Source: Roseburia_C sp051879315 (GTDB lineage Bacteria; Bacillota; Clostridia; Lachnospirales; Lachnospiraceae). Taken from it: DNA of 64,000 bases. The position numbers were made by a program, and so were the translations under genes. Positions within the stretch are counted from its first letter, which is position 1. The number at the start of each line of letters is the position of its first letter. The stretch is from assembly GCA_051879315.1 (NCBI GenBank), contig JBJELW010000076.1:62001-126000 (forward strand). Direction: 5' to 3'. Shown one piece after another: positions 53,499 through 61,998 of this stretch. The notes under the pieces were generated by a model. The model saw nothing but the letters and a program-made list of their open reading frames with translations, searched no databases and had not been told where the DNA came from.

Positions 53499-55376
53499 AT
53501 GAGTAAAATTATTGGTATTGACTTAGGAACAACAAACAGCTGTGTAGCAGTTATGGAAGGTGGAAAGCCCACCGTTATCGCAAACCAGGAAGGTGCAAGA
53601 ACCACACCCTCCATCGTAGCATTCACAAAGACCGGTGAGCGTTTGATCGGTGAGCCGGCAAAGCGTCAGGCAGTAACAAATGCAGAGAAGACCATTTCTT
53701 CCATCAAGAGACATATGGGTACCGATTATAAAGTAGCCATCGACGACAAGCAGTATTCTCCTCAGCAGATTTCTGCTATGGTTCTGCAGAAGTTAAAGGC
53801 AGACGCCGAAGGATATCTGGGAGAGTCTGTTACCGAGGCTGTCATCACAGTTCCGGCATACTTCAACGACGCACAGCGTCAGGCTACCAAGGATGCAGGT
53901 AAGATCGCAGGTCTGGATGTAAAGCGTATCATCAACGAGCCTACCGCAGCAGCATTGGCTTACGGACTTGACAATGAGAAAGAGCAGAAGATCATGGTAT
54001 ACGATTTAGGTGGTGGTACCTTTGATGTGTCTATCATCGAGATCGGTGACGGTGTCATCGAAGTGCTTTCTACCAACGGTGATACTCACCTGGGTGGTGA
54101 TGACTTCGATAACAAGATCACACAGTGGATGATCGACGAGTTCAAGAAGGCAGAGGGCGTAGACCTTTCTACCGATAAGATGGCTCTTCAGAGATTAAAG
54201 GAAGCAGCAGAGAAGGCAAAGAAAGAGCTGTCTTCCGCAACCACAACCAACATCAACCTTCCGTTCATCACAGCAACTGCTGAGGGACCGAAGCACTTTG
54301 ATGTAAACTTGACCAGAGCAAAATTCGATGAGCTGACTCATGATCTGGTAGAGAGAACCGCAATCCCTGTACAGAACGCCATGAAGGATGCAGGCGTTAC
54401 CAACGCTGACTTAGGTCAGGTACTTTTGGTAGGTGGATCTACCCGTATCCCGGCAGTGCAGGATAAGGTAAGACAGTTAACCGGAAAAGAGCCCAGCAAG
54501 TCATTGAACCCGGATGAGTGTGTAGCATTGGGTGCATCTATCCAGGGTGGTAAATTAGCAGGAGATGCAGGCGCAGGCGAGATCTTACTGCTGGATGTAA
54601 CACCGTTGTCACTTTCCATCGAGACCATGGGCGGTGTGGCTACCAGATTGATCGAGCGTAACACCACCATCCCTACCAAGAAGAGCCAGATTTTCTCCAC
54701 CGCAGCAGATAACCAGACTGCCGTTGATATCAACGTAGTACAGGGTGAGAGACAGTTCGCAAGAGATAATAAATCCTTAGGCCAGTTCCGTCTGGACGGA
54801 ATTCCGCCAGCACGTCGTGGAGTTCCTCAGATCGAGGTTACATTCGATATTGATGCAAACGGTATCGTAAACGTATCCGCAAAGGATCTGGGAACAGGCA
54901 AAGAGCAGCACATCACCATCACAGCAGGTTCCAACATGTCTGATGAGGAAATCGATAAGGCTGTCAAGGAAGCAGCAGAGTTTGAAGCACAGGATAAGAA
55001 GAGAAAAGAAGCCATCGATACCAGAAACGATGCAGATTCCTTCGTATTCCAGACACAGCAGGCATTGGATCAGGTGGGCGCAAGCTTAGATCCCGCAGAT
55101 AAGTCTGCAGTGGAGGCTGACCTGAATGCACTGAAGGCTTTGGTGGAGGCAAATCCTCAGGCCGAGAACATGACAGAGGCTCAGGTGGCTGAGATGAAGG
55201 CTGCCAAGGAGAAACTGACAGAGAGTGCACAGAAGGTATTTGCTAAGATGTACGAGAATGCACAGGCAGCTCAGGGAGCACAGGCAGGACCTGGTCCGGA
55301 TATGGGTGCAGGCCCGGATATGAATGCCGGCGGCGCAGACGATGATGTGGTAGATGCAGATTACAAAGAGGTATAA
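53499..55376 (+). CDS. dnaK: Molecular chaperone DnaK (Hsp70)
   Basis: ATP-dependent Hsp70, 625 residues. The ATPase domain starts I-G-I-D-L-G-T-T-N-S-C and includes the Gly-rich phosphate loops D-L-G-G-G-T-F-D and V-G-G-S-T-R-I-P; the substrate domain follows the linker E-I-L-L-L-D-V-T-P-L-S-L. It ends D-D-D-V-V-D-A-D-Y-K-E-V. The short N-terminal domain, lacking the Gram-negative insertion, is typical of Firmicutes. AGGAGG precedes the ATG. Confidence 0.98.
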   Translation: MSKIIGIDLGTTNSCVAVMEGGKPTVIANQEGARTTPSIVAFTKTGERLIGEPAKRQAVTNAEKTISSIKRHMGTDYKVAIDDKQYSPQQISAMVLQKLKADAEGYLGESVTEAVITVPAYFNDAQRQATKDAGKIAGLDVKRIINEPTAAALAYGLDNEKEQKIMVYDLGGGTFDVSIIEIGDGVIEVLSTNGDTHLGGDDFDNKITQWMIDEFKKAEGVDLSTDKMALQRLKEAAEKAKKELSSATTTNINLPFITATAEGPKHFDVNLTRAKFDELTHDLVERTAIPVQNAMKDAGVTNADLGQVLLVGGSTRIPAVQDKVRQLTGKEPSKSLNPDECVALGASIQGGKLAGDAGAGEILLLDVTPLSLSIETMGGVATRLIERNTTIPTKKSQIFSTAADNQTAVDINVVQGERQFARDNKSLGQFRLDGIPPARRGVPQIEVTFDIDANGIVNVSAKDLGTGKEQHITITAGSNMSDEEIDKAVKEAAEFEAQDKKRKEAIDTRNDADSFVFQTQQALDQVGASLDPADKSAVEADLNALKALVEANPQAENMTEAQVAEMKAAKEKLTESAQKVFAKMYENAQAAQGAQAGPGPDMGAGPDMNAGGADDDVVDADYKEV

Positions 55377-55432
55377 AAGAAATTTCATCTGCGAAACAGT
55401 GTAACTATTAAATTATTTTGCAGAATTACAGG

Positions 55433-55482
55433 ATATGCGGTAGGAGTCCGGGAAAAGAAACATCCCGATTCTTGCCGCATAT
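55433..55482 (+). promoter_or_regulatory. Hairpin in the dnaK-dnaJ intergenic region
   Basis: ATATGCGG (55433-55440) pairs with CCGCATAT (55475-55482) and TCCGGGA with TCCCGA/TTC inside, with a Gln/A-rich loop. No T run follows, so it is more likely an mRNA stabilising, processing or attenuating element than a full terminator. Confidence 0.55.
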
Positions 55483-55503
55483 GAGTGAATTGAGGGAAAA
55501 GAT

Positions 55504-56682
55504 ATGGCAGAACAGAAAAGAGATTACTACGAGGTCCTGGGCGTTGATAAAAACGCAGATGATGCGGCGATCAAAAAAGCATATCGTGTCCTTGCCAAGA
55601 AATATCATCCGGATATGAATCCGGGGGATCAGGAAGCAGAAAAAAAGTTTAAAGAGGCTTCCGAGGCTTATGCCGTTTTAAGCGATCCGGATAAAAGAAG
55701 ACAGTATGACCAGTTTGGTCATGCTGCATTTGACGGAAGCGGCGGCGGTGCTGGAGGATTTGACTTCTCCAACATGGATATGGGCGATATTTTTGGCAGC
55801 TTCGGAGATATCTTCGGTGACCTCTTTGGCGGCGGCGGTAGAAGAAGCAGCAATGGCCCCATGAAAGGCGCCAATATTCGTACCAGCGTCCGCATCAGCT
55901 TTGAAGAGGCTGTGTTTGGCTGTGAGAAGGAAATCGAACTGGTATTGAAGGATGAGTGTACCACTTGTCACGGAACCGGGGCAAAGCCTGGCACCAGTCC
56001 GGAAACCTGTACCAAGTGTGGTGGAAAGGGAAAAGTGGTTTATACCCAGCAGTCCCTGTTTGGTATGGTGCAGAATGTACAGACCTGTCCCGAGTGTAAC
56101 GGCAGCGGAAAGGTTGTAAAGGATAAATGTACCTCCTGCCGCGGAACCGGATACATTGCAAACAAGAAGAAGATTAAGGTAAGTATCCCTGCCGGAATTG
56201 ACAATGGTCAGAGTGTCCGTATCCGGGATAAGGGCGAGCCCGGCGTAAACGGCGGACCCAGAGGTGATCTGCTGGTGGAAGTGATTGTGTCCAGTCACCG
56301 GATTTTCCAGAGACAGGATATGAATATTTATTCCACAGCGCCTATCACCTATGCCCAGGCGGCATTGGGCGGAGAGATCCGTATCAACACCGTGGATGGT
56401 GAGGTGCTTTACGAGGTGAAGCCGGGTACCCAGACTGATACACGGATCCGCCTGAAGGGAAAAGGTGTTCCGTCCCTGAGAAATTCTGCGGTGCGCGGAG
56501 ACCAGTACGTAACTCTGGTGGTGCAGGTGCCCACAGGACTCAGTGAACATGCGAAGCAGATCCTGCGTGAGTTTGACGAGGCCACAGGCGGCTCCTTAAA
56601 TTCCGCAGCTCAGGCCTCATCTGGCGGTAAAAAGAAAAAGGGATTTATGGATAAATTGAAGGAATCCTTAGACGACAAATAA
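55504..56682 (+). CDS. dnaJ: Chaperone protein DnaJ
   Basis: Type I Hsp40 with 392 residues. The J domain (1-70) carries Y-H-P-D-M-N, then a Gly/Phe region, then four zinc-finger repeats of C-x-x-C-x-G-x-G type (C-T-T-C-H-G-T-G, C-T-K-C-G-G-K-G, C-P-E-C-N-G-S-G, C-T-S-C-R-G-T-G; about 150-220), and the C-terminal client-binding domains. It closes the hrcA operon before a strong terminator. Confidence 0.98.
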   Translation: MAEQKRDYYEVLGVDKNADDAAIKKAYRVLAKKYHPDMNPGDQEAEKKFKEASEAYAVLSDPDKRRQYDQFGHAAFDGSGGGAGGFDFSNMDMGDIFGSFGDIFGDLFGGGGRRSSNGPMKGANIRTSVRISFEEAVFGCEKEIELVLKDECTTCHGTGAKPGTSPETCTKCGGKGKVVYTQQSLFGMVQNVQTCPECNGSGKVVKDKCTSCRGTGYIANKKKIKVSIPAGIDNGQSVRIRDKGEPGVNGGPRGDLLVEVIVSSHRIFQRQDMNIYSTAPITYAQAALGGEIRINTVDGEVLYEVKPGTQTDTRIRLKGKGVPSLRNSAVRGDQYVTLVVQVPTGLSEHAKQILREFDEATGGSLNSAAQASSGGKKKKGFMDKLKESLDDK

Positions 56683-56688
56683 TGATTA

Positions 56689-56742
56689 CCCTTTTATCTG
56701 CGTTTATTTAGACAAAGAATGCGGATAAAAGGGCTTTTTTTT
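56689..56742 (+). terminator. Strong terminator of the hrcA-dnaJ operon
   Basis: CCCTTTTATCTGC (56689-56701) pairs with GCGGATAAAAGGG (56721-56733), followed by an eight-T run. The stem has 13 pairs with one G-T. Confidence 0.93.
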
Positions 56743-56767
56743 GTATAAATCTCTGGTAAAAAATATA

Positions 56768-56796
56768 TTGCACAGTGTGACTAGATATTGTACAAT
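56768..56796 (+). promoter_or_regulatory. Putative promoter of the J-domain protein/prmA/rsmE unit
   Basis: TTGCAC (56768-56773), 17-base spacer, TACAAT (56791-56796). Confidence 0.65.
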
Positions 56797-56860
56797 CAGA
56801 ATGAGTATTTGTGTTTTTGTCGCTATATATTGTTTGGGAAAGATAGAAGGAGCGAGGCTC

Positions 56861-57394
56861 ATGAAGCAGCATAACAGCGCTGTCGTAAAACATGAAAATG
56901 CATCAGATTTTGATAAATGGCGGTTTCAACAGGCCGTAGAGCTGGAGCATTCCAGAAAGGAACTGGAGAACGAGAGAAGAAAACTCGAACAGGAGCAGAA
57001 GGAATTTGCCCGTCAGAAGCGGGAGTTTGAGTACACCAAAAACAGTGAGATGGATCATATCAAACGGGAGCAGAATCTGTTTGACATCAAGTGGAAGATT
57101 TTGGAGGACGAGCTGAAAAAGCTTGCTTCCGACAAACAGCATTTTGAAAAACAAAAAGCTTTTTACAACCGGGTGAACGATTACGAATCCAGCCATAGAA
57201 AGTCGGTTTCCAACGTTTTGAAAGGGGAGCTGTTTTTCACCGGTGTCAGCAATGAGTTGACACTGAAAAAGCGATATAAGGATCTGATCAAGATTTATCA
57301 TCCGGATAACCTGGGAGGAGATACCGGTACTATACAGGAAATTAACCGGGAATATGAAGCCCTGCGTAAAAAGCTGGATACCCGATACAGATAG
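56861..57394 (+). CDS. Coiled-coil protein with C-terminal J domain
   Basis: A 177-residue cytosolic protein. ATG at 56861 follows AAGGAG with 8-base spacing; an upstream extension to 56741 would run through the promoter and is rejected. Residues 15-110 form a strongly charged coiled coil (Glu, Lys, Arg, Gln heptads), and the last 45 residues hold a shortened J domain with Y-H-P-D-N (the HPD motif that stimulates DnaK). It lacks the Gly/Phe and zinc-finger parts, so it is a type III-like J protein that probably directs DnaK to one client or site. It follows the dnaK operon but has its own promoter. Confidence 0.85.
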   Translation: MKQHNSAVVKHENASDFDKWRFQQAVELEHSRKELENERRKLEQEQKEFARQKREFEYTKNSEMDHIKREQNLFDIKWKILEDELKKLASDKQHFEKQKAFYNRVNDYESSHRKSVSNVLKGELFFTGVSNELTLKKRYKDLIKIYHPDNLGGDTGTIQEINREYEALRKKLDTRYR

Positions 57395-57419
57395 CAGAGA
57401 GAAAGGCAGAATCATCGGA

Positions 57420-58373
57420 ATGAAATGGGATAAGTATACAATTGAGACCACCACGGCAGCGGAGGATTTTATCAGCATGATGCTGGCAGAGGTGGGCATC
57501 GAGGGAATCGAGATTCAGGATAATGTGCCGCTGACCCGGGAGGAGACCGCGGGAATGTTTATTGATTTTCCGCCGGAGCTTCCTCCGGATGAGGGAAAGA
57601 GTTTTGTGACATTCTATTTAGAAGAGGGGGAGGATCACAGCGCACAGTTAAAAGAAGTCCGCGCTGGACTGGAAAACCTCCGCAGTATGGTAGATGTGGG
57701 ACCGGGAACCATCACCTCCGGTCAGACAGAGGATTTGGACTGGATCAACAACTGGAAACAGTTCTTCCAGTCTTTCTACATTGATGACATTTTGATCAAA
57801 CCTACATGGGAGCCACTGAAGGAGGAGGATCGGGACAAGTTTTTGATTGAGATTGATCCCGGAGTATCCTTTGGTACGGGAAAACATGAGACTACCCAGC
57901 TGTGTATTCGCCAGCTGCGCAAATACATTCATCCCGGAGACCACGTGCTGGACGTGGGGTGCGGCAGTGGTATTCTGTCCATTGCCGCATTGAAGCTGGG
58001 CGCCGGCAGTGTGGTTGGCACAGATATTGATGAGGCATGTATGACATCCACAGCAGAGAATATGGCGGTGAATCATCTGGAGGAAGATCTGGGCACCTTT
58101 TATGTAGGGAATCTCATTGATGATAAGGAACTTCAGGAAAAGGTGGGAACAGAGTGCTATGAGATCGTGGTGGCCAATATTCTGGCAGACGTGATCATAC
58201 CCATGGCACCGGTGATTCCGGACCGGTTAAAGCAGGGAGGAATCTTTATCACCTCCGGCATCATTGATTTTAAAGAACCGGAAGTGGCTGCTGCCATTGA
58301 GGCGGCAGGCTTCGAAATATTGGAGATTAATCATCAGGGCGAGTGGGTCAATATCACAGCCCGCAAGAAATAA
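57420..58373 (+). CDS. prmA: Ribosomal protein L11 methyltransferase
   Basis: SAM-dependent trimethylation of L11; 317 residues. The start at 57420 gives M-K-W-D-K-Y-T-I-E; the preceding in-frame ATG at 57354 lies inside the upstream gene. D-P-G-V-S-F-G-T-G-K-H-E-T-T and V-L-D-V-G-C-G-S-G-I-L-S are the family's SAM-binding motifs, and V-A-N-I-L-A-D-V is motif IV. The prmA-rsmE pair beside dnaJ is standard. Confidence 0.95.
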   Translation: MKWDKYTIETTTAAEDFISMMLAEVGIEGIEIQDNVPLTREETAGMFIDFPPELPPDEGKSFVTFYLEEGEDHSAQLKEVRAGLENLRSMVDVGPGTITSGQTEDLDWINNWKQFFQSFYIDDILIKPTWEPLKEEDRDKFLIEIDPGVSFGTGKHETTQLCIRQLRKYIHPGDHVLDVGCGSGILSIAALKLGAGSVVGTDIDEACMTSTAENMAVNHLEEDLGTFYVGNLIDDKELQEKVGTECYEIVVANILADVIIPMAPVIPDRLKQGGIFITSGIIDFKEPEVAAAIEAAGFEILEINHQGEWVNITARKK

Positions 58374-58390
58374 ACAAGGACAAATCAGAA

Positions 58391-59131
58391 ATGCATCAGT
58401 TTTTCGTGGACAGCAGTCAGATTGGAAAAGAATATGTCACCATCACAGGCGGAGATGTGAACCATATCCGCAATGTGCTTCGCATGCGATGCGGGGATAC
58501 CATCCGGGTCAGCGGTTCTGCCGGGGAGAGTTTTTTGTGTAAGATCGCGGAGTATGGGGAGGATTTTGTGCAGGCGGACATTCTCTCGGAGGGAACAGAG
58601 ACGGAACTTCCGGCCAGGATCTATCTGTTTCAGGCCCTGCCTAAGGGCGACCGGATGGAGACGGTGATCGAGAAGGCGGTGGAACTTGGCGCTTACGAGA
58701 TTATTCCTGTGGCCATGAAGTACTGCGTAGTAAAACTGGATGAAAAGAAGGCTGCTGCTAAGGTGCGTAAGTGGCAGGCCCAGGCGGAAACGGCAGCCAA
58801 ACAGTCCAAGCGCAGCATCATTCCAAAAGTGCATGATGTGGTACCTTATCAGGAGGCTCTGCGCATGGCCAATACATGCGATCTGCGGCTGGTGCCCTAC
58901 GAGAATGAAGAAGGGATGGCGGGGACCCGGGAGATCCTTGATAAGGTGCAGCCGGGACAGACAATCAGTGTCATCATCGGGCCGGAAGGTGGTTTTTCCC
59001 CGGAGGAGATTACAGCGGCACGGGAAACCATGAATGTGGTTTCGCTGGGGAAAAGAATCCTTCGCACAGACACGGCAGGGATGTGTATTCTGTCGCTGCT
59101 GATGCTGCAGCTGGAAATGATTAAAAAGTAA
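58391..59131 (+). CDS. rsmE: 16S rRNA m3U1498 methyltransferase RsmE
   Basis: SPOUT-class methyltransferase with 246 residues. M-H-Q-F-F-V-D at the N-terminal PUA-like domain and, in the trefoil-knot domain, I-G-P-E-G-G-F-S-P-E-E and S-L-G-K-R-I-L-R-T-D-T-A are diagnostic. It starts 17 bases after prmA behind AAGGA. Confidence 0.96.
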   Translation: MHQFFVDSSQIGKEYVTITGGDVNHIRNVLRMRCGDTIRVSGSAGESFLCKIAEYGEDFVQADILSEGTETELPARIYLFQALPKGDRMETVIEKAVELGAYEIIPVAMKYCVVKLDEKKAAAKVRKWQAQAETAAKQSKRSIIPKVHDVVPYQEALRMANTCDLRLVPYENEEGMAGTREILDKVQPGQTISVIIGPEGGFSPEEITAARETMNVVSLGKRILRTDTAGMCILSLLMLQLEMIKK

Positions 59132-59177
59132 GAAAACATTTATGGAAAGGAAACCGTTTTGTGAGGCGGGATATGAT

Positions 59178-60332
59178 ATGGAAGCATATTTAGACAATTC
59201 AGCCACCACCCGGTGCAGTGACCGGGCCTGTGAGCTGATGATAAAACTTTTGACCGAAGATTTCGGCAATCCATCTTCCATGCATTTAAAAGGTGTGGAA
59301 GCGGAAAAATACATCAAGGATGCAAAAAATAAAATAGCTAAGACCTTGCGGGCGACGGAGAAGGAAATTCTGTTTACTTCCGGCGGCACAGAGTCTAATA
59401 ATCTTGCAATCATCGGGACTGCCATGGCAAATCGGCGAAACGGGATGCATATCATCACCACCGCTATCGAGCATGCATCGGTTGCCAATCCAATGCATTT
59501 TTTGGAGGAGCAGGGCTTTCGTGTCACCTATCTTGGTGTGGATCATAACGGAGTGATTTCGCTGGACGAATTAACGGATGCAGTGGATGAGGATACCATA
59601 CTGGTTTCACTCATGCAGGTGAATAATGAGATTGGGGCTATCGAACCCATTGAGGAGGCGGCGAAGCGGATTAAGGAGAAGAATTCCTCTACACTGATTC
59701 ATGTGGATGCTATCCAGTCCTATGGCAAGCTGCGGATCTACCCGAAAAAGCTGGGGATTGACATGCTTTCGGTCAGTGGCCACAAAATCCACGGGCCAAA
59801 GGGCAGCGGATTCCTGTGGATGCGGGATAAGATCAAGATAAAGCCTATGATCCTGGGCGGTGGACAACAGAAAGGGATGCGCTCCGGCACAGAGAATGTT
59901 CCTGCCATTGCAGGTTTGGGAGAGGCGGCTGCGGAAATCTATGAGAATTTTGAGGAAAATGTAGCGCATTTGTATGAGCTGAAGGAGCATTTTATTTCCC
60001 GGCTGCAGGAATTGTCTGATTACACTGTGAACGGGCTGACAGGCAGAGATAGTGCACCCCACATTGTCAGTGTCAGCTTTGCAGGAGTGCGCAGCGAAGT
60101 GCTGTTACATGCCTTGGAGGAGCGGGGCATCTATGTTTCAGCCGGCTCCGCATGTTCTTCCAACAAGCCGGCGGTGAGCCGGACCTTAAGCAGTATTGGA
60201 GTGAAGCCGGAACTTTTGGACTCCACCATACGGTTCAGCTTCAGTGTGCATACAAATGTGGAGGAGCTGGACTACACCATCGAAGCGCTAAAAGAGCTGC
60301 TTCCGGCACTGCGCCGTTTTACCAGACGGTAG
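59178..60332 (+). CDS. Cysteine desulfurase (NifS/IscS family)
   Basis: PLP enzyme that takes sulfur from cysteine, 384 residues. The start at 59178 (M-E-A-Y-L-D-N-S-A-T-T) has GGCGGGAT upstream; an ATG 36 bases earlier has no site. The PLP lysine is in S-G-H-K-I-H-G-P-K-G and the persulfide cysteine in S-A-G-S-A-C-S-S. Its position directly before thiI suggests it supplies sulfur to ThiI, as NifZ does in Bacillus, rather than to Fe-S assembly; there is no iscU here. Confidence 0.93.
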   Translation: MEAYLDNSATTRCSDRACELMIKLLTEDFGNPSSMHLKGVEAEKYIKDAKNKIAKTLRATEKEILFTSGGTESNNLAIIGTAMANRRNGMHIITTAIEHASVANPMHFLEEQGFRVTYLGVDHNGVISLDELTDAVDEDTILVSLMQVNNEIGAIEPIEEAAKRIKEKNSSTLIHVDAIQSYGKLRIYPKKLGIDMLSVSGHKIHGPKGSGFLWMRDKIKIKPMILGGGQQKGMRSGTENVPAIAGLGEAAAEIYENFEENVAHLYELKEHFISRLQELSDYTVNGLTGRDSAPHIVSVSFAGVRSEVLLHALEERGIYVSAGSACSSNKPAVSRTLSSIGVKPELLDSTIRFSFSVHTNVEELDYTIEALKELLPALRRFTRR

Positions 60333-60378
60333 AGCCGCAATAACCGGATTGGATAATAGATTGGAAAGGAAATTCAAA

Positions 60379-61569
60379 ATGTATCGATCATTTTTAGTTA
60401 AATACGGAGAAATCGGAGTAAAGGGAAAGAACCGTTTTATATTTGAAAATATGCTGATGGATCAGGTGAAGTTTGCCTTAAAACCGGTGGAAGGAACGTT
60501 TGATGTCCGCAAGGAGCAGGGGCGGATCTATGTGGATGTGACTTCGGAGGATTACGATTACGAAGGCTGTGTGGAGGCACTGAAGCGTGTTTTCGGTGTG
60601 GTGGCTTTCTGTCCGCTGTTACAGGTGGAGGATGAAGGATTCGATAAACTGGCAGAGACTGTGGTGTCACACTTGAAAGAGGCATATCCGGCCGGGGATT
60701 TTACTTTCAAGGTAAATGCCAGACGTGCCAGAAAAAATTATCCCAAGGACTCCATGGAAATCAACGCGGATCTGGGAGAAAAGATTTTGGATGCGTTTCC
60801 CAATGCAACAGTGGATGTGCACAACCCTCAGGTGATGGTGTGTATCGAGATCCGCAGCATGATCAATATTTACTGGGAGGAAATTCCGGGACCGGGCGGT
60901 ATGCCGGTGGGCTCCAATGGAAAGGCCATGCTTCTTCTGTCCGGAGGAATTGACAGTCCGGTGGCGGGGTATATGATCGCAAAGCGCGGCGTGGCCATCA
61001 ATGCCACTTACTTTCATGCACCGCCTTACACCAGTGAGAGAGCAAAACAGAAAGTGATTGACCTTGCCCGGATCGTGGCCCGCTACAGCGGTCCCATTAA
61101 TCTGCATGTGGTGAATTTTACGGATATTCAGATGTATATTTATGAGCAGTGTCCCCACGAGGAACTGACCATTATCATGCGCCGTTATATGATGAAGCTG
61201 GCAGAGCATTTTGCAAAAGAGTCCGGTTGTATGGGACTGATTACCGGGGAAAGTATCGGACAGGTTGCCAGCCAGACCATGCAGTCCCTCTATGTGACCA
61301 ATGAGGTGTGCACCATGCCGGTGTATCGTCCGCTGATCGGATTTGACAAGCAGGAGATTGTGGATGTTTCCGAGAAGATCGACACTTATGAGACTTCCAT
61401 TTTGCCCTATGAGGACTGTTGTACCATTTATGTGGCAAAGCATCCTGTGACCAAACCTAATCTGGAATATATCAAGAAGTCAGAAACCAAACTGACAGAG
61501 AAAATCGATGAACTGATGCAGACCGCTATCGATACAGTGGAAATTATTCGCATCGAGGCTGCGGAGTAA
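60379..61569 (+). CDS. thiI: tRNA 4-thiouridine synthase ThiI
   Basis: Makes s4U8 in tRNA and in some species supports thiamine thiazole synthesis. 396 residues from ATG at 60379, eight bases after GGAAAGGA. N-terminal ferredoxin-like and THUMP domains (about 1-165), then the PP-loop adenylation domain with L-L-S-G-G-I-D-S-P (about 184-192). The C-terminal rhodanese domain of the E. coli protein (482 residues) is absent, as in other Firmicutes, so sulfur must come through the adjacent desulfurase. Confidence 0.96.
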   Translation: MYRSFLVKYGEIGVKGKNRFIFENMLMDQVKFALKPVEGTFDVRKEQGRIYVDVTSEDYDYEGCVEALKRVFGVVAFCPLLQVEDEGFDKLAETVVSHLKEAYPAGDFTFKVNARRARKNYPKDSMEINADLGEKILDAFPNATVDVHNPQVMVCIEIRSMINIYWEEIPGPGGMPVGSNGKAMLLLSGGIDSPVAGYMIAKRGVAINATYFHAPPYTSERAKQKVIDLARIVARYSGPINLHVVNFTDIQMYIYEQCPHEELTIIMRRYMMKLAEHFAKESGCMGLITGESIGQVASQTMQSLYVTNEVCTMPVYRPLIGFDKQEIVDVSEKIDTYETSILPYEDCCTIYVAKHPVTKPNLEYIKKSETKLTEKIDELMQTAIDTVEIIRIEAAE

Positions 61570-61592
61570 ATCCTGCCTTTGCGGGATTTTCC
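61568..61592 (+). terminator. Probable thiI terminator
   Basis: AAATCCTGC-CTTT-GCGGGATTTT overlapping the stop codon; nine pairs with one G-T and a short T run. Confidence 0.7.
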
Positions 61593-61609
61593 ATCTGCAG
61601 GGAGTTGAA

Positions 61610-61644
61610 CAAAAAGAAAAGGGACTGCAATTCGCAATCCCTTA
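61610..61644 (-). terminator. Terminator of the HPr-like gene
   Basis: On the minus strand AAGGGATTGC pairs with GCAGTCCCTT around a short loop (61619-61643), followed by TTCTTTTTG. Confidence 0.82.
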
Positions 61645-61676
61645 GCTTACGTAATACATCTTCTGTAAACATCAAA

Positions 61677-61907
61677 CTATACAAGGTACGGTTTTAATGC
61701 TTCCATAATCTCATCCAGATTTGTCTCAGCATGGATTGCTAAATCGATGGGCTTGGATAAATCTAGGCTGAAGATACCCATGATAGACTTTGCATCAATG
61801 ACATATCTGCCGGAGATTAAGTCGAAATCAAACTCAAACTGTGTAATGGCATTAACGAAAGATTTTACCTTGTCGATTGAGTTTAAAGAAATTTGAACTG
61901 TTTTCAT
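61677..61907 (-). CDS. HPr-like protein lacking the phosphoacceptor histidine
   Basis: A 76-residue protein with the HPr fold pattern: the regulatory-serine region A-K-S-I-M-G-I-F-S-L matches the HPr Ser46 motif K-S-I-M-G-V-M-S-L. The first motif, which in HPr reads G-x-H-A-R-P, here is S-I-D-K-V-K-S-F-V with no histidine, so it cannot take part in PTS sugar phosphotransfer. It resembles Crh in having only the serine site and may be a regulatory partner of HPr kinase and CcpA; that is inference. AAGGAGGT lies eight bases before the ATG. It is isolated on the minus strand with its own promoter and terminator. Confidence 0.88.
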   Translation of the reverse strand: MKTVQISLNSIDKVKSFVNAITQFEFDFDLISGRYVIDAKSIMGIFSLDLSKPIDLAIHAETNLDEIMEALKPYLV

Positions 61908-61946
61908 ATAGAGACCTCCTTGTGGTTGCTATAAATCTACTTTCTT

Positions 61947-61975
61947 ATAGTAACTGCTTTAAGAGGAAAAGTCAA
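61947..61975 (-). promoter_or_regulatory. Promoter of the HPr-like gene
   Basis: Minus strand: TTGACT (61975-61970), 17-base spacer, TACTAT (61952-61947). Confidence 0.75.
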
Positions 61976-61998
61976 CAATAAGTGAGGAAAAAAGTGGA

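Noticed and set aside
58385..59527. Minus-strand frame of 380 codons across rsmE and the desulfurase gene
   Set aside because: It crosses two clearly identified genes and has no motif of its own.
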